From NCBI RefSeq assembly GCF_018380615.1, contig NZ_JAGYVZ010000011.1, forward strand, positions 121,052 to 185,051: a stretch of 64,000 nt of DNA. The letters are read 5' to 3'. This DNA comes from Flavobacterium psychroterrae (GTDB taxonomy: Bacteria; Bacteroidota; Bacteroidia; Flavobacteriales; Flavobacteriaceae). Made by a program: the position numbers and the translations under genes. A model generated the notes under the pieces. It saw only the letters and a program-made list of their open reading frames with translations. It did not search any database and was not told where the DNA came from. Below, one piece after another: positions 1 to 8,215 of the stretch; position 1 is the first letter of the stretch; each line of letters starts with the position of its first letter.

Positions 1-11
1 GCCATATCTTA

Positions 12-836
12 TTATTTCTTTCTACGTTCTACGATATACTTGTTACTCGGGTTTTTCTTAGAACGAGTTCTATAACCTTTTGCTGGTATTCCATTTCTTG
101 AACGTGGATGTCCACCAGAAGAACGTCCTTCTCCACCACCCATTGGGTGATCAACAGGGTTCATTGCAACAGGTCTTGTTCTAGGTCTTCTTCCTAACCA
201 TCTTGTTCTACCTGCTTTACCAGATACAACTAATTGGTGGTCTGAATTAGAAACAGCTCCAATTGTAGCCGAACAAGTTAACAAGATTAATCTTGTTTCC
301 CCAGATGGCATTTTAATTGTAGCATATTTTCCATCTCTTGCCATTAATTGAGCAAATGTACCAGCTGAACGAGCGATTACCGCTCCTTGACCTGGACGTA
401 ACTCAATACAAGAGATTACAGTTCCTAAAGGAATTCTGCTTAAAGGTAATGTATTACCAATTTCAGGCTGAGATTCTGGACCAGAAACTAATTTCTGACC
501 AACTTTCAATCCGTTTTGAGCAATAACATATGTTTTCTCTCCATCAGCGTAAGCTAACAAAGCGATAAATGCAGTACGATTTGGATCATATTCAATTGAT
601 TTCACTGTAGCTGGAATTCCTTCTTTTGTACGTTTGAAATCAATGATACGATATCTCTGCTTGTGACCACCACCCGTATAACGCATGGTCATCTTTCCTT
701 GACTATTTCTACCTCCAGAGTTTTTTATCGGCGCTATCAAAGAGCGTTCCGGCTTATCAGTTGTAATGGCGTCATAACCATTCACAACTCTAAATCGCTG
801 ACCTGGGGTAATAGGTTTTAATTTTCTTACTGACAT
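12..836 (-). CDS. rplB: 50S ribosomal protein L2
   Basis: L2 is a core large-subunit protein that binds 23S rRNA near the peptidyl-transferase centre and helps join the subunits. The 274-residue length is normal for the family. The C-terminal third carries the family hallmark [18 protein letters not shown], including the conserved histidine, followed by a basic tail. It lies 9 bases after rplW on the same strand, so it is the fourth gene of the rplC-rplD-rplW-rplB run, and the operon continues off the left edge (rpsS is expected next). Only 11 bases remain before the window edge, so no terminator can be judged. Identification is secure. Confidence 0.98.
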   Translation of the reverse strand: MSVRKLKPITPGQRFRVVNGYDAITTDKPERSLIAPIKNSGGRNSQGKMTMRYTGGGHKQRYRIIDFKRTKEGIPATVKSIEYDPNRTAFIALLAYADGEKTYVIAQNGLKVGQKLVSGPESQPEIGNTLPLSRIPLGTVISCIELRPGQGAVIARSAGTFAQLMARDGKYATIKMPSGETRLILLTCSATIGAVSNSDHQLVVSGKAGRTRWLGRRPRTRPVAMNPVDHPMGGGEGRSSGGHPRSRNGIPAKGYRTRSKKNPSNKYIVERRKK

Positions 837-845
837 TTTTCTATC

Positions 846-1136
846 TTAGATATTGTTGTAAAAATCAATTGTTTCTCCTTGTTGTACTTGAACAATCGCT
901 TTCTTAATTGCATTTGTCTTTCCACTGATCAAACCACTTTTAGTGTATTTTGTAGTTCTATCCGGTCTTACGTTCATCGTGTTAACTGAAACTATTGTTA
1001 CTCCATAAGCAGCTTCAATAGCTTTCTTAATTTGAACTTTGTTTGCTTTTTTGTCAACAACGAATCCGAAGCGGTTTAAAACTTCACTTTCTTTGGTTAC
1101 TTTTTCTGTTACTATAGGTCTAATTATGATACTCAT
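846..1136 (-). CDS. rplW: 50S ribosomal protein L23
   Basis: L23 binds 23S rRNA at the peptide exit tunnel and docks trigger factor and the signal recognition particle. At 96 residues it has the usual bacterial size. The N-terminus (IIRPIVTEKVT) and the internal KANKVQIKKAIEAAYGV stretch are typical of the family, as is the later VNTMNVRP segment. It starts 7 bases after the rplD stop and ends 9 bases before rplB, which indicates one polycistronic message. Nothing unusual was seen. Confidence 0.97.
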   Translation of the reverse strand: MSIIIRPIVTEKVTKESEVLNRFGFVVDKKANKVQIKKAIEAAYGVTIVSVNTMNVRPDRTTKYTKSGLISGKTNAIKKAIVQVQQGETIDFYNNI

Positions 1137-1143
1137 ATTCCTA

Positions 1144-1773
1144 TTATTTGCTTAAATTTTCTTCGATTAACTCCAAAGAACCTTCTAAAAGCACCAAATT
1201 ATTAGTGTTTAAAATAGCATAAGTGCTTAATTCAGAGCTACTTACAACGCTAGAGGCCTTTAAATTGCGTGACGACAAATATACATTTTTATTTGACTCT
1301 CCCAACACAAATAGAGATTTTTTATTTTCTAACCCTAAAGCTTTCAAAACGTTAATGAAATTTTTAGTGTTTGGAGTTTCAAATTTAAAGTCCTCAAGAA
1401 CGATAATATTTGACTCCTTTGCTTTGATTGAAAAAGCTGATTTTCTCGCCAATCTTTTCAAGCCTTTATTCAATTTAAATGAATAACTTCTTGGTCTTGG
1501 CCCAAAAATTGTTCCCCCACCTTTAAACAATGGATTTTTAATACTTCCCGCACGAGCAGTACCTGTTCCTTTTTGTTTTTTAATCTTACGCGTACTTCCT
1601 GTTACTTCAGCTCTTTCTTTAGCCTTGTGAGTTCCTTGTCTTTGATTAGCAAGATATTGCTTCACATCAAGGTATACAGCGTGATTGTTTGGTTCAATTG
1701 CGAATACTGAATCAGAAAGTTGAACTTTTCTTCCAGTATCTTTTCCGTTGAAATCTAATACTTTTACTTCCAT
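1144..1773 (-). CDS. rplD: 50S ribosomal protein L4
   Basis: L4 is an assembly protein of the large subunit whose long loop reaches the exit tunnel. The basic loop is visible around residues 65-110 (KQKGTGTARAGS, then FKGGGTIFGPRPRSY). The length of 209 residues is normal. Its ATG overlaps the rplC stop codon by one base (TAATG), suggesting translational coupling with L3. In E. coli L4 also represses the S10 operon at a leader; here any such control would have to act on the rplC leader, and no homologous leader structure was recognised. Confidence 0.97.
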   Translation of the reverse strand: MEVKVLDFNGKDTGRKVQLSDSVFAIEPNNHAVYLDVKQYLANQRQGTHKAKERAEVTGSTRKIKKQKGTGTARAGSIKNPLFKGGGTIFGPRPRSYSFKLNKGLKRLARKSAFSIKAKESNIIVLEDFKFETPNTKNFINVLKALGLENKKSLFVLGESNKNVYLSSRNLKASSVVSSSELSTYAILNTNNLVLLEGSLELIEENLSK

Positions 1774-2390
1774 TACTTCTGAATGATTACATAAGAGTTT
1801 TTATGTCCAGGAATACATCCTTTAATAACAAGTAGGTTCTTTTCAGCAACTACTTTTAAAACTCTAAGGTTTTGAACTTTTACATTATCTCCTCCCATTC
1901 TTCCAGCCATACGCATTCCTTTGAATACTCTAGATGGATAAGAAGAAGCTCCCACAGAACCTGGCGCTCTTAAACGGTTGTGTTGACCGTGAGTTGCTTG
2001 TCCAACACCACCAAATCCGTGACGTTTAACAACCCCTTGAAAACCTTTACCTTTAGACACACCTTGTACATCTACAAATTCTCCTTCAGCAAAAATAGAA
2101 ACATCAATAAGATCTCCTAATTTTTGTTCAGTTGCAAAATCTTGAAATTCAACGACTTTTTTCTTAGCAACAGTTCCAGCTTTTTGAAAGTGACCTAAAG
2201 CCGCTTTAGTGGAATGTTTCTCGTTTTTGTCATCGAAACCAAGTTGCAACGCTTCGTACCCGTCAACACCTTTGGTTCTGACTTGGGTAACAACACACGG
2301 ACCAGCTTCGATTACTGTACAAGGAATGTTTTTCCCATTTTCATCGAAAATACTAGTCATGCCGATTTTTTTACCAATTAACCCAGACAT
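1773..2390 (-). CDS. rplC: 50S ribosomal protein L3
   Basis: L3 nucleates large-subunit assembly and reaches the peptidyl-transferase centre. The 205-residue protein shows the central [16 protein letters not shown] and [18 protein letters not shown] segments and the [14 protein letters not shown] loop. The glutamine in the GQATHG region is the type of site methylated by PrmB in other bacteria (family knowledge). It is the first gene after a strong terminator that follows rpsJ, and it has its own recognisable promoter upstream, so it heads a separate transcription unit with rplD, rplW and rplB. Confidence 0.97.
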   Translation of the reverse strand: MSGLIGKKIGMTSIFDENGKNIPCTVIEAGPCVVTQVRTKGVDGYEALQLGFDDKNEKHSTKAALGHFQKAGTVAKKKVVEFQDFATEQKLGDLIDVSIFAEGEFVDVQGVSKGKGFQGVVKRHGFGGVGQATHGQHNRLRAPGSVGASSYPSRVFKGMRMAGRMGGDNVKVQNLRVLKVVAEKNLLVIKGCIPGHKNSYVIIQK

Positions 2391-2459
2391 AAATATTAAT
2401 TATTAATTACTAAAATTCCCTTCAATTTGAAAATAACATAAATTTCCAAACAGGGAGTG

Positions 2460-2491
2460 CAAAAGTATACATTAAAATTGAATATACCAAA
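2460..2491 (-). promoter_or_regulatory. Bacteroidota-type promoter for rplC operon
   Basis: On the minus strand TACTTTTG (2460-2467) matches the TAnnTTTG -7 box and TTTG (2488-2491) the -33 box, with a 20-base spacer. Transcription would begin near 2453, giving a leader of about 60 bases before the L3 start. Confidence 0.65.
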
Positions 2492-2638
2492 CAGTTAGAA
2501 AAATTAAATAGCTCATAATCAAAATCAAAGCATCAATCTCACCACCATCAACGTTACATTTCTTCAAAAAATTAATTGTAGCCATCTTAATCCACAACAA
2601 CAACTCCCTTAACAATTACATAATCTCCAAAAGAAAAA

Positions 2639-2670
2639 AAATGCCGTAATACACTAAACAAAAGGCATTT
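2639..2670 (-). terminator. possible weak terminator downstream of rpsJ
   Basis: On the minus strand AAATGCC and GGCATTT form a 7-base-pair stem with an 18-base loop, followed directly by a run of T. It lies about 65 bases beyond the strong rpsJ hairpin and could be a backup. The long loop makes it uncertain. Confidence 0.35.
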
Positions 2671-2732
2671 AAATTAAAACAAAATAACAACACACATCTA
2701 AAAAAATTTACACAGCAAACTTTTAACCACAA

Positions 2733-2762
2733 AAAAAGCGAGACATTTCTGTCTCGCTTTTT
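2733..2762 (-). terminator. strong hairpin terminator after rpsJ
   Basis: A perfect 13-base-pair stem (AAAAAGCGAGACA against TGTCTCGCTTTTT) with a 4-base loop, followed by T residues on the minus strand. It sits 22 bases past the rpsJ stop and ends the rpsL-rpsG-fusA-rpsJ message. Confidence 0.9.
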
Positions 2763-2784
2763 ATATATAAAATATAATAAAAAA

Positions 2785-3090
2785 TTATACTTTTATTTCA
2801 ACTTCAACCCCACTTGGCAATTCAAGTTTCATTAAAGCATCAATAGTTTTAGATGAAGATGAATAAATATCAATCAATCTCTTGTATGACATTACTTCAA
2901 ATTGCTCTCTCGCTTTTTTATTAACGTGCGGAGAACGTAATACAGTGAAAAGTTTTTTGTGAGTTGGCAACGGAATTGGACCTGTTACAACTGCTCCAGT
3001 AGTTTTTACTGTTTTTACGATCTTTTCAGCAGACTTATCTACCAACATGTGATCGTAAGATTTTAGTTTTATTCTGATTTTTTGACTCAT
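2785..3090 (-). CDS. rpsJ: 30S ribosomal protein S10
   Basis: S10 is a small-subunit head protein and is also the NusE partner of NusB in antitermination. The 101-residue sequence contains the family signatures [14 protein letters not shown] and [20 protein letters not shown]. In many bacteria it opens the S10 operon. Here it lies 11 bases after fusA and is followed by a strong terminator, so it is co-transcribed with the str genes and separated from rplC. The assignment is secure. Confidence 0.98.
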
Positions 3091-3101
3091 TTTCTTAAGA
3101 A

Positions 3102-5258
3102 TTAAGCGTTACCTTTTGCTTTTTTAATTACAGCTTCTGAAATATTAGAAGGTGTTTCTGCATAGTGAGAAAACTCCATTGTTGAAGTAGCTCTACCAGA
3201 AGACAATGTTCTTAATGTTGTTACATATCCAAACATTTCTGACAAAGGCACATCAGCTTTAATAGTTTTAGCACCGTTTCTATCACCCATGTCATTAACC
3301 TGACCTCTACGACGGTTGATATCACCTACGATATCCCCCATGTTTTCTTCAGGAGTAATAACTTCCATTTTCATGATTGGCTCAAGAACAATTGCTCCAG
3401 CAGCTTTCGCTACTTCTCTATAACCCATTCTAGCTGCTAACTCAAAAGAAAGAGCATCAGAATCGACAGGGTGGAAAGATCCATCTGTCAAAGTTACTTT
3501 CAAACTATCCACTTGATAACCAGCCAAAGGACCAGTTTTCATAGCTTCACGGAAACCTTTTTCTACAGAAGGGATATATTCCTTAGGAACGTTACCACCT
3601 TTTACTGCATTAATAAACTGTAATCCTTTCGGAACTTTACCATCAACTTCATCAGCAGGTTCAAGTGTAAATACGATATCACCGAATTTACCACGACCTC
3701 CAGATTGTTTCTTGTAAGTTTCTCTGTGTGTTGCAGTTTTTGTAAACGCTTCTTTATATTCAACTTGAGGCTCACCTTGGTTTACTTCAACTTTAAATTC
3801 ACGTTTCATACGATCAACCAAGATATCTAAGTGAAGCTCACCCATACCTGAGATAATAGTTTGCCCTGAAGCTTCATCTGTTCTAACAGTAAATGTTGGA
3901 TCTTCTTCAGCTAATTTAGCCAAAGCCATACCCATTTTATCAACGTCAGCTTTAGTTTTAGGCTCAATTGCAATACCAATTACCGGCGCAGGGAATTTCA
4001 TAGACTCAAGAATGATTGGGTGTTTTTCATCACACAAGGTATCTCCAGTTTTAATATCTTTAAATCCAACAGCAGCTCCAATATCTCCAGCCTCGATATA
4101 ATCGATTGGATTTTGTTTGTTAGCATGCATTTGGTAGATACGAGAAATTCTTTCTTTATTACCTGAACGAGTATTCAAAACATAAGACCCAGCATCTAGA
4201 CGTCCTGAATAAGCACGGAAGAAAGCTAAACGACCAACGAATGGGTCAGTAGCAATTTTAAATGCTAAAGCAGCGAACGGCTCTTTTACATCTGGCTTAC
4301 GCAAGATTTTAGTTTGATCTTCTTCTAATAATTCAGCATCATCAGGATCAATTCCCCAGATACCTTCTTTATCCATTGGAGATGGCAAGTATTTACATAC
4401 CGCATCTAACATGAATTGAACTCCTTTGTTTTTGAAAGAAGAACCAGCAATCATAGGAATGATAGCCATATCCATAGTTGCAGCTCTAAGAGCTACGTTG
4501 ATTTCTTCCTCTGTAATAGAGTTTTCGTCTTCCATGAATTTTTCCAATAGATTTTCATCATAATCAGCAACCGCTTCAATAAGAATAGATCTATATTCTT
4601 TAACTTCAGCTAACATATCCTCTGGAATAGGCACAATATCAAAAGTTGCCCCTTGAGTAGCATCATGCCAGATGATAGCTTGGTTTTTTACTAAATCCAC
4701 AACACCTCTGAAATCATTTTCTTCACCAATTGGCAAAGTAATCGCAACAGCATTTGACTTTAACATATCACGAACTTGTTGACAAACAGCCAAAAAGTTA
4801 GATCCTTGACGGTCCATTTTATTTACAAATCCCATACGTGGAACTCTATATTGATCTGCAAGTCTCCAGTTAGTTTCTGATTGTGGCTCAACACCATCAA
4901 CAGCACTAAACAAGAAAACTAAACCATCAAGCACACGTAAAGAACGATTCACCTCTACAGTAAAATCAACGTGTCCGGGAGTATCAATAATATTAAAGTG
5001 ATACGGCAAAGATTCAGGCAAAATTTTACCTTGCTCAGTTGGAAAATTCCACTCACAAGTTGTTGCAGCTGAAGTAATTGTAATACCTCTTTCTTGCTCT
5101 TGAGCCATCCAGTCCATTGTCGCAGCACCATCGTGTACTTCACCAATTTTATGTGACTTTCCAGTATAAAAAAGAATACGCTCAGTTGTTGTTGTTTTAC
5201 CAGCATCAATGTGAGCAGCAATCCCAATATTTCTTGTATATTTTAAATCTCTAGCCAT
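3102..5258 (-). CDS. fusA: elongation factor G
   Basis: EF-G is the GTPase that drives ribosomal translocation and, with RRF, ribosome recycling. The 718-residue protein starts [28 protein letters not shown], which gives the P-loop near residues 17-25. It then shows [10 protein letters not shown] (G2), [12 protein letters not shown] (G3) and [10 protein letters not shown] (G4), with later domains including the [20 protein letters not shown] region of domain V. Length and order fit a full-length, housekeeping EF-G1. It lies 10 bases after rpsG and 11 before rpsJ in the str operon. No paralogue features were noted. Confidence 0.98.
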   Translation of the reverse strand: MARDLKYTRNIGIAAHIDAGKTTTTERILFYTGKSHKIGEVHDGAATMDWMAQEQERGITITSAATTCEWNFPTEQGKILPESLPYHFNIIDTPGHVDFTVEVNRSLRVLDGLVFLFSAVDGVEPQSETNWRLADQYRVPRMGFVNKMDRQGSNFLAVCQQVRDMLKSNAVAITLPIGEENDFRGVVDLVKNQAIIWHDATQGATFDIVPIPEDMLAEVKEYRSILIEAVADYDENLLEKFMEDENSITEEEINVALRAATMDMAIIPMIAGSSFKNKGVQFMLDAVCKYLPSPMDKEGIWGIDPDDAELLEEDQTKILRKPDVKEPFAALAFKIATDPFVGRLAFFRAYSGRLDAGSYVLNTRSGNKERISRIYQMHANKQNPIDYIEAGDIGAAVGFKDIKTGDTLCDEKHPIILESMKFPAPVIGIAIEPKTKADVDKMGMALAKLAEEDPTFTVRTDEASGQTIISGMGELHLDILVDRMKREFKVEVNQGEPQVEYKEAFTKTATHRETYKKQSGGRGKFGDIVFTLEPADEVDGKVPKGLQFINAVKGGNVPKEYIPSVEKGFREAMKTGPLAGYQVDSLKVTLTDGSFHPVDSDALSFELAARMGYREVAKAAGAIVLEPIMKMEVITPEENMGDIVGDINRRRGQVNDMGDRNGAKTIKADVPLSEMFGYVTTLRTLSSGRATSTMEFSHYAETPSNISEAVIKKAKGNA

Positions 5259-5268
5259 TTCTTACGAA

Positions 5269-5745
5269 TTAAAATCTAAAGTGAGAGAAAGCTTTATTAG
5301 CTTCTGCCATCTTGTGAGTATCCATTCTTTTCTTAACCGCAGCACCTTCTTCTTTAGCAGCAGCTAAACATTCTGATGCTAAACGTTGTGCCATAGATTT
5401 TTCATTTCTTCTTCTAGAATAAAGTATTAACCACTTCATTGCCATAGAAATTTTTCTGTCTGGTCTAATTTGCATTGGAATTTGAAATGTAGCTCCACCT
5501 ACTCTACGACTACGTACTTCTACGTGAGGCATAACGTTTGTTAAAGCATCTTTCCAAATTTCTAATGAAGATTTTTCTGAATCTTGCTTTTTAGACTCAA
5601 TGATGTCAATTGCATCATAAAATACCTTGAAAGCTGTAGATTTCTTACCATCCCACATTAAGTTGTTCACAAAACGTGTTACCAATTGGTCGTTAAACCT
5701 TGGATCTGGTAAAAGTGGTCTTTTCTTTGCCGCTCTTTTTCTCAT
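5269..5745 (-). CDS. rpsG: 30S ribosomal protein S7
   Basis: S7 nucleates assembly of the small-subunit head and contacts the E site. The 158-residue sequence shows the typical RPLLPDPRFNDQLVTRFVNNLMWDGKKSTA start, the VEVRSRRVGGATFQIP segment and the C-terminal KMAEANKAFSHFRF. In E. coli S7 represses the str operon by binding the rpsL-rpsG intercistronic RNA. Here the rpsL-rpsG gap is 119 bases and holds a low-complexity run, and no equivalent structure could be recognised by eye. Confidence 0.97.
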   Translation of the reverse strand: MRKRAAKKRPLLPDPRFNDQLVTRFVNNLMWDGKKSTAFKVFYDAIDIIESKKQDSEKSSLEIWKDALTNVMPHVEVRSRRVGGATFQIPMQIRPDRKISMAMKWLILYSRRRNEKSMAQRLASECLAAAKEEGAAVKKRMDTHKMAEANKAFSHFRF

Positions 5746-5864
5746 GTCTTTTTTTTAATAAAAAGTTATAGGTTATCCGTTAAACGTTATGTGTCAAAAA
5801 TTTAAAACTTTCATTTTCAATCTCCAACTCTCAACTCCTAACCTCCAACTCTTAACGTTTTAAA

Positions 5865-6248
5865 TTACTTTTTTGCTTCTTTTGGGCGTTTAGCACCGTA
5901 CTTAGATCTTCTTTGCGTTCTTCCTGCAACTCCTGACGTGTCAAGCGCTCCACGAACGATATGATATCTAACACCTGGTAAATCTTTTACCCTTCCACCT
6001 CGCACTAATACTATCGAGTGCTCTTGTAGATTGTGTCCTTCTCCAGGGATGTAAGCATTCACTTCATTACCATTTGTCAAACGTACACGCGCAACTTTAC
6101 GCATTGCAGAGTTTGGTTTTTTTGGTGTAGTAGTGTAAACACGCGTACAAACCCCTCTTCTTTGAGGACAAGAATCTAAAGCAACCGATTTACTCTTCTT
6201 AGTGATCTGAGTTCTTCCTGTTCTTACTAATTGTTGAATTGTTGGCAT
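5865..6248 (-). CDS. rpsL: 30S ribosomal protein S12
   Basis: S12 is at the decoding centre and affects accuracy. The start is set at the ATG that gives [12 protein letters not shown] (127 residues). The frame stays open further upstream, but that extension runs through the leader and the -7 promoter box, so it is not coding. The lysines in [10 protein letters not shown] and in [11 protein letters not shown], whose changes give streptomycin resistance in other bacteria, are the wild-type residues. It heads the rpsL-rpsG-fusA-rpsJ unit. Confidence 0.97.
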
Positions 6249-6302
6249 AATTAATACTAAAAATTTATTATGTATATTAAATTCCCGCTTTTTACGGGGT
6301 TG

Positions 6303-6333
6303 CAAATGTATAAAATATTTTTAAGTTTACAAA
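6303..6333 (-). promoter_or_regulatory. str operon promoter (rpsL)
   Basis: On the minus strand TACATTTG (6303-6310) is a perfect TAnnTTTG -7 box and TTTG (6330-6333) a -33 box, with a 19-base spacer. The predicted leader, about 50 bases, contains a short CCCG/CGGG hairpin with an A-rich loop at about 6283-6298. Confidence 0.75.
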
Positions 6334-6430
6334 CGTTAATCCATTAATTTTCAATAACATTATTTAAGCTTATGTTTTTACAAACAAACAATTGATATTT
6401 GCAATACTTTTAGAAACCAAATAATTAGTT

Positions 6431-8128
6431 TTGAAAAACCTTATTTACATATTCATCTTCTTTTTCGGAATCTCCAGTTATGGGCAAAATTTTTATTTAA
6501 AAATAAATGGGTCAAATGAAGTCGAAAATAAAATAATTGATTCTCTAAACTACTCAACAAACCACAAAAATGTAAAATCTATTTTTGACGAAATAAAAAA
6601 CACAACAAAAAAATTATCTGAAAAAGGTTTTTTAGACAACACTACAGTAATTACCAAAGTAAATGATAGCACTTATCTCTCTATATTTAACTTAAAAAAA
6701 CAAACAAAAACAATACATATATATATAGGTAGAAATAATGCTTTTTCTACGTCTTTTGAAACAAAAAACGATACTTTAATTTTAAAGTATAATGAGATAG
6801 AAAATTTTCTGAATCAAAAAATTATTAGTGCAGAAAAACTTGGTTTTGCACTTAGCAAAATCAAACTTGAAAACATCCGTAGAAAGGATTTAATAATTTA
6901 TGCTGATTTAACTTTTAAATCCGAAAAAAAACGCAACATAAATTCCATTATTCTTACTCAAGAAAACATCAATAAAAACAATTATTTCCCTAAAGGACAT
7001 TTAAAACAGCTTAATAAAAAATACATCAATAAAACCTTTAACCAGGAAATAATAAAAGAACTTTACGATGACATTAACAGCTTTGAATTTGCAACTCAAA
7101 CAAAATATCCTCAAATATTATTCACAAGTGACTCAACCAAAATCTACACATACATAGAAAAAAGAAAAGCAAATACTTTTGATGGATACATAGGATTTTC
7201 AAATGATGAAAACAAAAAAACAACACTAAACGGATATCTAGATATAACCTTACTCAATACCCTTCATTCAGGCGAACAATTTTCATTGTATTGGAAAAGT
7301 GACGGCAACCAACAAAAAACATTTAATACAAAAATAGAAATACCATATATATTTCAATCAGCGCTAGGATTAAAAGCACAATTGAATATTTTTAAACAAG
7401 ACAGCACTTTCCAAAACACAAAAACTTCCATTGATTTAGGGTATTATTTAAACTATAATTCTAAAATTTACTTAGGGTACCAATCAACTGAATCCAGTGA
7501 TATTCAAAACACTAACAACTCAATTATCAGCGATTATAAAAACTCCTACATAACATCAACTTTTGATTATAAAAAAACAGATTACATCCATAATCTGTTT
7601 CCAAAAAAGGTATACATAAATTTCATTGCCGGGTACGGAAAAAGAGACACTAACAATGATCCTCAAACAGCACAATCAACCCGACAATTTTACATAAATA
7701 CAAACTTTTCATACAATTTTGAACTAAACGCAAAAAACTACATCAATATAAATTCCCAAAATTTTTACCTGAAAAGCAAAGATTATATCACCAATGAACT
7801 ATTTAGATTTGGAGGCACGAATTCAATAAGAGGTTTTTTAGAAAATAGCCTTCAGGCCAACTTTACAGCGATGCTCCTTACCGAGTACAGATTTGTTGTT
7901 TCAAAAAATCTCTACATCAATTCAATTCTGGATTATGCCATTTATCAGGATTTAACTAATACTCAAAATCGAAATAAAATAGAGAATTTAACCGGCATTG
8001 GAATCGGCACAACTATCCAAACCGCAAACGGTCTTCTAAGAATTAATCTTACCAATGGCGCGGGAAAGCTTCAAGAAATTCAGTTATTTAACACTATCGT
8101 TAACATATGTTATAATGTTAAATTTTAA
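6431..8128 (+). CDS. Omp85-like outer-membrane barrel protein
   Basis: This is a predicted secreted outer-membrane protein of 565 residues, starting at TTG. A signal peptide covers roughly residues 1-19 and ends in SSYGQ. The N-terminal 200 residues are mixed alpha/beta and could hold POTRA-like domains, though none is clear by eye. The C-terminal half alternates like a beta barrel, contains FGGTNSIRGF near residues 460-469 (the GG...RGF loop motif of the Omp85/BamA/TamA/FhaC superfamily) and ends in phenylalanine. It is divergent from rpsL. Its substrate is unknown. It is much shorter than BamA, so a role as a two-partner translocator or an accessory barrel is possible. The superfamily is likely; the function is not known. 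Confidence 0.7.
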   Translation: MKNLIYIFIFFFGISSYGQNFYLKINGSNEVENKIIDSLNYSTNHKNVKSIFDEIKNTTKKLSEKGFLDNTTVITKVNDSTYLSIFNLKKQTKTIHIYIGRNNAFSTSFETKNDTLILKYNEIENFLNQKIISAEKLGFALSKIKLENIRRKDLIIYADLTFKSEKKRNINSIILTQENINKNNYFPKGHLKQLNKKYINKTFNQEIIKELYDDINSFEFATQTKYPQILFTSDSTKIYTYIEKRKANTFDGYIGFSNDENKKTTLNGYLDITLLNTLHSGEQFSLYWKSDGNQQKTFNTKIEIPYIFQSALGLKAQLNIFKQDSTFQNTKTSIDLGYYLNYNSKIYLGYQSTESSDIQNTNNSIISDYKNSYITSTFDYKKTDYIHNLFPKKVYINFIAGYGKRDTNNDPQTAQSTRQFYINTNFSYNFELNAKNYININSQNFYLKSKDYITNELFRFGGTNSIRGFLENSLQANFTAMLLTEYRFVVSKNLYINSILDYAIYQDLTNTQNRNKIENLTGIGIGTTIQTANGLLRINLTNGAGKLQEIQLFNTIVNICYNVKF

Positions 8129-8215
8129 CTTTCATCAAAAATTCATTAAGACAACGTTAGGATTATTAACAAATTATTATGAATATTGCATCACTAATTC
8201 AAAATAATTGAGAAA

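Larger units (their letters stand above)
2391..2784. other. 394-base gap between rpsJ and rplC
   Basis: No open reading frame of note was seen. Reading in the direction of transcription (minus strand), the gap contains a strong hairpin terminator right after rpsJ, then a weaker hairpin with a T-tract (2639-2670), then a promoter for rplC at 2460-2491 and a leader of about 60 bases. The gap separates the str genes from the S10-type operon. Confidence 0.8.

Noticed and set aside
1223..1486. 87-codon plus-strand frame across rplD
   Set aside because: It is antisense to L4 with no recognisable content.
4955..5227. 90-codon frame within fusA
   Set aside because: It is a shadow of EF-G in another frame, with a leucine-rich translation and no start context.
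6249..6305. N-terminal extension of S12
   Set aside because: It reads through the leader and promoter box, and S12 homologues begin at MPTIQQL.
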